From Ilumatobacteraceae bacterium (lineage in GTDB: Bacteria; Actinomycetota; Acidimicrobiia; Acidimicrobiales; Ilumatobacteraceae): a stretch of 35,714 nucleotides of DNA. Below, in pieces: positions 27,186 to 35,714 of this stretch (its first letter is position 1; every line of letters begins with the position of its first letter). A model generated the notes under the pieces. That model had not been told where the DNA came from and did not search any database. It saw only the letters and a list, made by a program, of their open reading frames with translations. The translations under genes and the position numbers were made by a program. The DNA lies in assembly GCA_016463545.1 (NCBI GenBank), contig JAEMRC010000006.1:1-35714 (forward strand). Direction: 5' to 3'.

Positions 27186-28223
27186 CTAATACTCAAGGCT
27201 CGGAGAGGACATCGTGCTACTCATTGCCTCAATGTTTTCGAGCGCCCTACCCGAACCAATTACCACGGCATACAAGGGATTCGTTGCGACATAACATGGC
27301 ATTCCAGTTTCTGTTGTTACCCGGTCAGTGAGTCCTGCGAGCAGAGCGCCTCCCCCTGACAAATAGATTCCGCGATCCATGATGTCGGCGGAAAGTTCTG
27401 GCGGCGTGCGATCCAGGGTTGCTTTTATAACGTCAACGATCGCTGATACTTGCTCGGCAATTGCTTCGCGCACATTCTCTGATGAAATTTCGATTGTCTG
27501 AGGTAATCCAGACACGGTATTTCTGCCGCCAATGTCAGCAGAGATTTCTTGTGCCATGAGAGTTGCAGAACCCATTTGAATCTTTATTTCTTCAGCAGTG
27601 TTCTCACCAATGTCTAGCGAAAACTCGCGACGCACATAGGACACGATCGCCGCATCAATCTCATCACCCGCAACCCGAACGCTTTGCGACACCACGATGC
27701 CGCCCAGTGACACGACAGCCACCTCTGTGGTTCCGCCACCAATATCAACAATCATGTTTCCGCTGGGTTCATGCACCGGAAGGTCCGCCCCGATCGCCGC
27801 CGCCATTGGCTCTTCAATGATGTAGACCGGCTTTCGTGCCCCTGCATACTCAGCCGCATCCTGGACTGCTCGTTGCTCGACGCCCGTAATGCCGGAGGGC
27901 ACACAAATAATCATTCGTGGTTTGCTCCAACGACTATTTGAGACTTGCTGAATGAAATATCTCAGCATTTTTTCACAGATATCAAAGTCAGAGATCACGC
28001 CATCTTTTAAAGGCCTCACGACTTTGATATTTGCGGGAGTTCTCCCCAACATCCGCTTCGCCTCGAATCCCACGGCGACGGGCCTGCCGTCGCGAATATC
28101 TATCGCCACGACTGAAGGCTCATTAAGCACTATCCCTTGCCCGCGTACGTAGACCAGGGTGTTGGCGGTACCGAGATCTATGGCGATATCTCGACCAATG
28201 GATAAGGGATTTTTGCGGGTCAT
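27186..28223 (-). CDS. mreB: rod-shape-determining protein MreB
   Basis: IAIDLGTANTLVYVRGQGIVLNEPSVVAI, MIVDIGGGTTEVAVVSLGGIVVSQSVRVAGDEID, IYLSGGGALLAGLTDRV. Confidence 0.97.
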   Translation of the reverse strand: MTRKNPLSIGRDIAIDLGTANTLVYVRGQGIVLNEPSVVAIDIRDGRPVAVGFEAKRMLGRTPANIKVVRPLKDGVISDFDICEKMLRYFIQQVSNSRWSKPRMIICVPSGITGVEQRAVQDAAEYAGARKPVYIIEEPMAAAIGADLPVHEPSGNMIVDIGGGTTEVAVVSLGGIVVSQSVRVAGDEIDAAIVSYVRREFSLDIGENTAEEIKIQMGSATLMAQEISADIGGRNTVSGLPQTIEISSENVREAIAEQVSAIVDVIKATLDRTPPELSADIMDRGIYLSGGGALLAGLTDRVTTETGMPCYVATNPLYAVVIGSGRALENIEAMSSTMSSPSLEY

Positions 28224-28288
28224 AAGGAGTGAGCTCGAGTCCGGGTCTTTACTCGCTCGAGATACCTCTCAGTGTAGTGACGAACCAA

Positions 28289-28699
28289 CTAGAGGTGAGG
28301 GAAGAAGATGCCCAGTTCTCGAGCCGCAGAGTCGGCTGAATCGCTACCGTGGACAAGGTTTTCCGTAAATTCCGTGCCGAGATCGCCTCGAATTGTGCCA
28401 GATGCCGCACCGCGAGGATTTGTTGCTCCCATCATTTGGCGCACGATCTCCCATGTGTCATCGGGGCCCTGAAGCGCCATCGCCACAACAGGCCCTCTGG
28501 ACATAAATGCCACAAGATCGGCATAGAAACCTTTTCCCTGATGTTCTTCGTAATGGCGTCCCAAGATCGCCCCGTCAAGAACTCGCAATTCCATCGCAAC
28601 AATCGCAAGACCTTTTTTTTCAAAACGGCTAACGATGTCTCCGACGAGACCACGCTCGACAGCATCGGGTTTGAGCAATACAAGTGTGCGGTTCGACAT
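28289..28699 (-). CDS. ndk: nucleoside diphosphate kinase
   Basis: MSNRTLVLLKPDAVERGLVGDIVSRFEKKGL, MGATNPRGAASGTIRGDLG, NLVHGSDSADSAARELGIFF. Confidence 0.97.
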   Translation of the reverse strand: MSNRTLVLLKPDAVERGLVGDIVSRFEKKGLAIVAMELRVLDGAILGRHYEEHQGKGFYADLVAFMSRGPVVAMALQGPDDTWEIVRQMMGATNPRGAASGTIRGDLGTEFTENLVHGSDSADSAARELGIFFPHL

Positions 28700-28739
28700 G
28701 AGTCACAGGCTATTGGAAAATATCGTATTTTTGACAGCC

Positions 28740-30035
28740 TCAGGGAAGGATTCGACGCAGATACGGTCGTGCCGCACCGACGACATAGAGCGAACCTGCA
28801 ATCAAAATGGCATCGTCGGACGACGCATTCTGCACTGCCCGATCGCATGCTTCTTCTACCGAACGTAAAGCCACTACTTCGGTGCAGCCGAGTTTCTGCG
28901 CCGCTTCAGCGATTTCTTGGCTGCTTCGTGCTCTTGGCGAGGGAGCCGTACAACAAATGACAAGATCAAACTCATCAGCACGAAGCGCTGACAATGTGTC
29001 GTGCACGTCTCTGCCCTGCAGTGCACCGACTGTCAAAATTCGTCGTCCGGGCGGATCAAAATCTTCAAAAAATACTTGCGCGCAGACGTCAGCGCCAGCA
29101 GGGTTGTGCGCACCGTCAAGAATAATAAGTGGCTGATATCCCACAATCTCGAAACGACCTGGCATTTTTACATTGCCAAATGCTTCTTCTACGGTGTCAA
29201 AATAAAGTGGAGCACGAAAAAACTCCTCTACTGCCATCAGTGCCACCACAGCATTTTCGCCCTGATGGGCGCCGTGTAAAGGCAAATACAATTCTGCAAA
29301 ATCACCACGCGGAGTGCGGAGATGCAGCAGTCGGCCGCCTAACGCCAATTGATTATCGACAACGCTAAAATCTTCACCCTTGAGGGCTACTTGGTCGCTC
29401 GGTTCAGATCGAAAAATTTCAACAAGGTGTGGTCGAGTCTCGCCAACAACCACGGATGAATTGCCCTTAATAATTCCTGCCTTCTCGCGAGCAATATCAG
29501 ATAATTCAGGACCAGCAAACTCAGTGTGGTCAAGAGCAATATTGGTAATAACTGCGACATCGGCGTTCACTACGTTTGTGGCATCCCACCTACCGAGCAT
29601 GCCAACTTCAACAACAGCGACATCTACAGAATTATCAGCAAACCAACGAAAAGCCGCGGCAGTGACAATCTCGAAATAACTAGGCCGCACGCCAGCCAAA
29701 ACCTCGGCGTCGGCTACCGCCGCAATCGCAATCCCAAATTCTTCATCAGATATTGGTTCGCCATCGATCATGAGACGTTCATTAATTTTTTCAAGATGTG
29801 GACTTGAGTACGTTCCGACACGCAGACCATGAGCGATTAATAATTGCGTAATTATCTGACTGGTCGACCCTTTGCCATTTGTGCCGGTGACATGAACGAC
29901 CCTAAACAAATTCTGCGGATCATCTAGAACAGACAACAGACGTATCGTTTTGTCAAGAGATGGTGACTCAATTCGACCCGTCTTGTCATACGATGCGTGC
30001 TCATCCAGATAACGCAGCGCGTCAGCAAAAGTCAC
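28740..30035 (-). CDS. folC: folylpolyglutamate synthase/dihydrofolate synthase family protein
   Basis: VHVTGTNGKGSTSQI, GTYSSPHLEKINERLMIDGEPIS, VAVVEVGMLGRWDATNVV, ITNIALDHTEFAG, ILDGAHNPAG. Confidence 0.94.
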   Translation of the reverse strand: MTFADALRYLDEHASYDKTGRIESPSLDKTIRLLSVLDDPQNLFRVVHVTGTNGKGSTSQIITQLLIAHGLRVGTYSSPHLEKINERLMIDGEPISDEEFGIAIAAVADAEVLAGVRPSYFEIVTAAAFRWFADNSVDVAVVEVGMLGRWDATNVVNADVAVITNIALDHTEFAGPELSDIAREKAGIIKGNSSVVVGETRPHLVEIFRSEPSDQVALKGEDFSVVDNQLALGGRLLHLRTPRGDFAELYLPLHGAHQGENAVVALMAVEEFFRAPLYFDTVEEAFGNVKMPGRFEIVGYQPLIILDGAHNPAGADVCAQVFFEDFDPPGRRILTVGALQGRDVHDTLSALRADEFDLVICCTAPSPRARSSQEIAEAAQKLGCTEVVALRSVEEACDRAVQNASSDDAILIAGSLYVVGAARPYLRRILP

Positions 30036-30037
30036 AG

Positions 30038-31321
30038 CTACGAAGCAGCACGCCGCGGACGCGCAACGCGATTCGGCGCTCGTGGAACTAGTTCGGGCTT
30101 CGTTTTTTGAAGCACGTTCTCGACGTCCATAATGACTTTGGCGATATCTGTGCGGCTTGGCAGTTCATACATCGTGTCAAGCAGTATTTCTTCTAAAATT
30201 GAACGCAGTCCTCGAGCACCAGTGCCTCGCTTCAGTGCCAAATCTGCAATTGCTCCCAGCGCAGCAGTGGTGAATTCGAGTTCGACATCTTCAAACTCAA
30301 AAAGCTTCTGGTACTGCTTCACAAGCGAGTTCTTTGGCTCGGTCAGGATCTGAATCAGAGACGAACGGTCTAGAGCGTTGACAGCCCCCACCATCGGCAA
30401 TCGACCAACGAATTCTGGAATCATGCCAAACTTCAAAAGGTCTTCTGGAAGAACTTGCGCAAACAGATCACCTGGATCTTTTTCTGCTTTGGATTTCACT
30501 GTTCCGTGAAAACCGACACCTTTGTGACCGATTCGCTGCTCGATAATTTGTTCGAGGCCAGCAAACGCTCCGCCGCAGATAAACAAGACATTCGTCGTAT
30601 CGATCTGAATAAATTCTTGATGGGGGTGCTTTCGGCCTCCTTGAGGCGGCACAGAAGCAACCGTTCCTTCGAGGATTTTTAGCAACGCTTGTTGTACGCC
30701 TTCTCCTGATACATCTCGCGTGATGCTGGGGTTCTCTGATTTACGGGCAACCTTGTCGATTTCATCGATATAAACAATTCCGGCCTCAGCCTTTTTTACG
30801 TCAAAGTCGGCGGCCTGGAGCAACTTCAGCAAAATGTTCTCGACGTCTTCACCGACGTATCCGGCTTCAGTAAGAGCAGTTGCATCTGCGATGGCGAACG
30901 GCACATTCAGTAGACGTGCCAATGTCTGAGCCATGTGTGTTTTACCGCAACCAGTTGGGCCGAGCAGCAAGATATTACTTTTTGCGAGTTCAACTTCGTC
31001 GCGGCGTACTCCGCTGTTTTGCTGTTGATATTGCAAGCGGCGATAATGATGAAAGACAGCAACTGCTAAAACCTTTTTTGCTTGATCTTGACCTACAACA
31101 TACTGATCAAGAAATTCTCGAGTCTCTTGCGGGGTCGGAAGCACCTCAAAGCGCACATCACCTTTTTCGGCGAATTCTTCTTCGATGATTTCGTTGCAGA
31201 GATCGACACACTCATCGCAGATATAGACACCTGGTCCAGCAATAAGTTTTTTGACTTGCTTCTGCGATTTACCGCAGAACGAGCACTTCAGAATCTCTCC
31301 TGAGTCTCCAAATTTTGCCAC
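30038..31321 (-). CDS. clpX: ATP-dependent Clp protease ATP-binding subunit ClpX
   Basis: Zinc-binding N-terminus [86 protein letters not shown] motif. Confidence 0.98.
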   Translation of the reverse strand: MAKFGDSGEILKCSFCGKSQKQVKKLIAGPGVYICDECVDLCNEIIEEEFAEKGDVRFEVLPTPQETREFLDQYVVGQDQAKKVLAVAVFHHYRRLQYQQQNSGVRRDEVELAKSNILLLGPTGCGKTHMAQTLARLLNVPFAIADATALTEAGYVGEDVENILLKLLQAADFDVKKAEAGIVYIDEIDKVARKSENPSITRDVSGEGVQQALLKILEGTVASVPPQGGRKHPHQEFIQIDTTNVLFICGGAFAGLEQIIEQRIGHKGVGFHGTVKSKAEKDPGDLFAQVLPEDLLKFGMIPEFVGRLPMVGAVNALDRSSLIQILTEPKNSLVKQYQKLFEFEDVELEFTTAALGAIADLALKRGTGARGLRSILEEILLDTMYELPSRTDIAKVIMDVENVLQKTKPELVPRAPNRVARPRRAAS

Positions 31322-31341
31322 GAGGCGCCTCTCGGTTGTGG

Positions 31342-31964
31342 TCAGCGAATTGGGCCGGAACGGTCCGTTAACTGACGCGATGAAATCACATCATCGATAA
31401 TGCCATACGCGAGGGCCTCATTTGCTTCCATTACGAAATCTCGGTCAGTATCGGCATGAACCCGTTCTGTGGTCTGGCCCGTATGAAAGGCCAAAACCTC
31501 TTCCAGAAGGTCCCTCATGCGCATAATTTCACGAGCGGCGATCTCAAGATCGGTGACCTGACCGTATCCGACCTGGCCATAGGGCTGATGCAACATCACT
31601 CGGCTGTGTGGCAACGCGAGGCGTTTACCCTTGGTTCCGGCTGCTAGCAGCACCGCTGCGGCTGAGGCTGCCTGTCCCAAACAAATCGTGGCGATGTCAT
31701 TTTTAATGAACTGCATCGTGTCGTAGATTGCGAACAGCGCTGTGATGTCACCACCTGGGCTGTTGATGTAAATGTTGATATCACGATCTGGGTTTTCGCT
31801 CTCAAGATGAATGAGTTGTGCACACATCAAGTTGGCAATGGTGTCGTCGATGGGTGTTCCCAAGAAAATAATGTTTTCTTTGAGCAACTTGCTGTAGAGG
31901 TCATAGACGCGCTCGCCACGACTGGTCTGTTCGGTCACACTTGGTACGTAATAGTTTTGAAAAT

Positions 31965-31968
<4 letters not shown>
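31342..31968 (-). CDS. clpP: ATP-dependent Clp protease proteolytic subunit
   Basis: [84 protein letters not shown]. Confidence 0.97.
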
Positions 31969-33353
<1,385 letters not shown>

Positions 33354-33424
33354 AGGCTCAGAAGTGTATCGGCGTCACGCTCAGGGTGCGTACTTGTCCG
33401 ATTGCTTCGCTGTTCGGGGGTGTC

Positions 33425-33712
33425 ATGAGCAAGACTAAGAACATGCCGCTCTGGAAACCCCATGCACTTGCCCATCCCCACGAAGGACAAATTGATCTCA
33501 AACTCGGAGACACCGTGATGAGCACTGTCGACCTAGATGGTGTCGAACTCGGCACCCACGGAAAGGTGGTTCTTGCCAATGGCTTTAACTGGCAGCGCTA
33601 TCGCGTGCTCTTTGTGACGGGTCACGAACGTGGTGACCTTGATCACCGTCATCTCGCTCCAATCGGAAAAACTGCGCGTCGTCTTTATCGCGAAGCAAAA
33701 CGCGCACTTTAA
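33425..33712 (+). CDS. hypothetical protein (95 aa)
   Basis: ORF MSKTKNMPLWKPHALAHPHEGQIDLKLGDTVMSTVDLDGVELGTHGKVVLANGFNWQRYRVLFVTGHERGDLDHRHLAPIGKTARRLYREAKRAL; ends 19 nt before the tRNA. Confidence 0.65.
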   Translation: MSKTKNMPLWKPHALAHPHEGQIDLKLGDTVMSTVDLDGVELGTHGKVVLANGFNWQRYRVLFVTGHERGDLDHRHLAPIGKTARRLYREAKRAL

Positions 33713-33731
33713 ACGGTAGATTCTCTGATAC

Positions 33732-33805
33732 CGGGGAGTGGCGCAGCTTGGTAGCGCGCCTGGTTTGGGACCAGGAGGCCGGGGGTTCGAGTCCCCCCTC
33801 CCCGA
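33732..33805 (+). tRNA. tRNA-Pro(TGG), no encoded CCA
   Basis: Acceptor CGGGGAG/CTCCCCG + A discriminator; anticodon arm CCTGG-TTTGGGA-CCAGG (anticodon TGG); T arm GGGGG-TTCGAGT-CCCCC. Confidence 0.96.
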
Positions 33806-33806
33806 C

Positions 33807-34202
33807 GTGATTAATGAAATAGATTCAGCGAAATACATCGCGTTTTCCTCGCTGAAGAGCAACGGAACACCGGTCTCAACCGCTGTGTGGGTCGTGCCAT
33901 TTGCAGACGGTTACGGCTTCACCACCGGTGCTTCATCATTTAAAATCAAACGCATCGCCAAGAACCCCAACATCACTGTTTGCGTGTGCGATCGCAGTGG
34001 CGCAGTCAAGCCCGATGCAACGATCTACCACGGAACATCATGTGTGCTGGATGAAATATCATCCGAGCAAGTCGCTCGAGCAATTCGCACCAAATATTTC
34101 GTATTAGGACGCCTGCTTCATGTATTCGGCGCTATCGGAGGGTTGTTGAGACCATCCAAACGAGTCGGCAATACAGCTATAAAATTTGTTCTCCAGGATT
34201 AA
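33807..34202 (+). CDS. PPOX-class (pyridoxamine 5'-phosphate oxidase-like, probably F420-dependent) protein; GTG start
   Basis: VINEIDSAKYIAFSSLKSNGTPVSTAVWVVPFADGYGFTTGASSFKIKRIAKNPNITVCVCDRSG resembles short PPOX F420 proteins. The upstream part of the track ORF (MAQLGSAPGLGPGGRGFESPLPD) is tRNA sequence. Confidence 0.8.
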   Translation: MINEIDSAKYIAFSSLKSNGTPVSTAVWVVPFADGYGFTTGASSFKIKRIAKNPNITVCVCDRSGAVKPDATIYHGTSCVLDEISSEQVARAIRTKYFVLGRLLHVFGAIGGLLRPSKRVGNTAIKFVLQD

Positions 34203-34240
34203 TCTCACCGTCTTTGAGTTTTTTGGAAAAAGGGGCGTTA

Positions 34241-34279
34241 GTGTGCTAATTGCACTTCGGTGCGCCCATTGGTACACAC
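34241..34279 (+). promoter_or_regulatory. nested stem-loop in the presumed 5' UTR of the DEAD-box helicase
   Basis: GTGTG-c-TA (34241-34248) pairs with TA-CACAC (34273-34279), enclosing GCAC-TTCG-GTGC (34252-34263). Confidence 0.35.
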
Positions 34280-34319
34280 CGGTATCTGTGGCTTTATCCC
34301 CTTATCATTGGAGAATATT

Positions 34320-35714
34320 ATGGTGGACGAACGTCCCCTCACTTTTGCAGACCTCGGTTTGCCTGCGCCCTTAGTCGCCGTACTTGACGAACAAGGAATT
34401 ACAGCACCATTTCCCATCCAGATCGCGGCAATTCCTGACGCGCTTGCTGGTCGCGACACATTGGGTCGCGGACGTACAGGTTCAGGCAAAACGCTTTCTT
34501 TCGTTCTGCCAATGCTTGCCCGTCTTGACGAATCAAATTTTGAACGCCGCCCCAACTCACCGCGTGCGGTGATCTTGGTCCCAACGCGTGAACTAGCCAA
34601 TCAAGTGCGCGACGTACTCGCGCCATTTGCTCGCGCATTACACATGCGTTTCACCACTGTGTATGGCGGCGTTGCTTACAACGGCCAAATTCAAGCCATG
34701 CGTGACGGAGTTGACGTTGTCGTTGCTTGCCCAGGTCGACTTGTCGACCTCATGGAATCAGGACATGTTCGCATGGATGATGCTGAAGTGACAGTGCTCG
34801 ACGAAGCCGACCACATGGCTGATCTTGGATTCTTGCAACACGTCAAGCAGATTCTTGATGACACTCCAAAAGATTGCCAGCGACTTCTGTTCTCTGCAAC
34901 TCTTGATCGCGGAATCGCAGGACTTGTCAAGACCTACCTCAACAATCCAGTCACACACGAAGTTGACTCAGATCAATACCAGATTGATGAAATGGAGCAT
35001 CACGTATTGCACGTCAATACCGATACTCGCGTTGCTGTCATTGCAGATCTGTGTGCTGCCCCCGGAAAATCACTCGTCTTCACTCGCACCAAGCATGGTG
35101 CCAAGCGCCTGACAGAACAGCTCATCAAAGCGGGCGTTCCTACCCTTGAACTGCACGGCAACTTGTCACAAGCAGTGCGTGCCAAGAATCTTGCTGCGTA
35201 TTCCGCCGGCAAGGTTGAGACACTGGTTGCCACAGACATCGCTGCACGCGGAATTCACGTTGACGACATCGCCATCGTTATTCATGCTGATCCACCAGAA
35301 GAACACAAGGCTTTCTTGCATCGCTCTGGTCGAACAGCGCGTGCTGGAGCATCTGGCACAGTCGTCACCATGATGACCGATCAGCAACGTCGCTCCGTAA
35401 AAAAACTCACACAAGAAGCCGGCATCACTGCTACAACAACCAAAGTTGCTCCAGACGATACGTTCTTGCAAACACTTGCTCCTGGTGAGCGAGTGTTCCG
35501 CGAAATGCCAATCATCGAAGACCCACGCGGGCCTCGTCGCGAAGGTGGCGGTCGCTCAGGCGGTGGTCGTTCGGGTGGCGGTCGCTCTGGTCCACGTCGT
35601 GAAGGCGGCGGCGGCTACGGTGGCGGTCGCTCAGGTGGACGTTCTGGTGGACGTTCTGAGGGACGTTCTGATGGTCCACGTCGTGAAGGCGGCGGCGGAT
35701 ACGGTGGCGGTCGC
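34320..35714 (+). CDS. DEAD-box ATP-dependent RNA helicase (runs off right edge)
   Basis: Manual translation from ATG 34320 is open to the end: MVDERPLTFADLGLPAPLVAVLDEQGITAPFPIQIAAIPDALAGRDTLGRGRTGSGKTLSF..., PTRELANQ, VLDEADHMADLGF, FSATL, ATDIAARGI, HRSGRTARAG; Gly/Arg-rich C-terminus. Missing from the ORF track because it is open-ended. Confidence 0.96.
   Translation, partial: MVDERPLTFADLGLPAPLVAVLDEQGITAPFPIQIAAIPDALAGRDTLGRGRTGSGKTLSFVLPMLARLDESNFERRPNSPRAVILVPTRELANQVRDVLAPFARALHMRFTTVYGGVAYNGQIQAMRDGVDVVVACPGRLVDLMESGHVRMDDAEVTVLDEADHMADLGFLQHVKQILDDTPKDCQRLLFSATLDRGIAGLVKTYLNNPVTHEVDSDQYQIDEMEHHVLHVNTDTRVAVIADLCAAPGKSLVFTRTKHGAKRLTEQLIKAGVPTLELHGNLSQAVRAKNLAAYSAGKVETLVATDIAARGIHVDDIAIVIHADPPEEHKAFLHRSGRTARAGASGTVVTMMTDQQRRSVKKLTQEAGITATTTKVAPDDTFLQTLAPGERVFREMPIIEDPRGPRREGGGRSGGGRSGGGRSGPRREGGGGYGGGRSGGRSGGRSEGRSDGPRREGGGGYGGGR
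35591..35714 (+). repeat. 84-bp-period Gly/Arg/Ser-rich coding repeat in the helicase tail
   Basis: tccacgtcgtgaaggcggcggcgg(c/a)tacggtggcggtcgc begins at 35591 and again at 35675; flanked by GGGRSGGGRSGG units. Confidence 0.8.

Noticed and set aside
33738-33806. N-terminal extension MAQLGSAPGLGPGGRGFESPLPD of the PPOX ORF
   Set aside because: This stretch is the tRNA-Pro gene read as protein, a common annotation artefact; GTG 33807 is the better start.

Overview
This 35.7 kb window looks like a compact, mostly core-type chromosomal segment. The gene content, Thr-rich linkers and 'mycolata-free' actinobacterial gene set suggest an actinobacterium, probably Acidimicrobiia-like; that assignment is inference only. 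I found no phage, transposon, CRISPR array or recognisable defence island. From left to right the window contains: a partial EamA/DMT transporter; small hypothetical proteins; metX with a SAM-family riboswitch leader; an ICL/PEP-mutase family gene coupled to a truncated acyl-CoA-synthetase N-terminus; a SET-domain protein; a tightly coupled kinase-like / GH38 alpha-mannosidase / DCC-family trio; SURF1; a GMC oxidoreductase / histidine phosphatase / VWA (CoxE-like) / MoxR ATPase group; murJ; proB; obgE; a dGTPase-like HD protein; rpmA-rplU-rne/rng; the cell-shape cluster rodA-mrdA-mreD-mreC-mreB; ndk; folC; clpX; clpP; tig with a (His-Asp)n tail; tRNA-Pro(TGG) abutting a PPOX-family gene; and a DEAD-box helicase with a Gly/Arg-rich repeat tail that runs off the right edge. 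No single obviously new multi-gene system is evident. The observations most worth a second look are the SAM-I/IV-like riboswitch architecture, the possible leaderless mRNA released by tRNA-Pro 3' processing, the truncated acyl-CoA-synthetase remnant, a possible SD-sequestering hairpin before the SET gene, the (HD)n trigger-factor tail, and unusual insertions in MreC and PBP2. All calls are from reading the sequence; no database search was possible.
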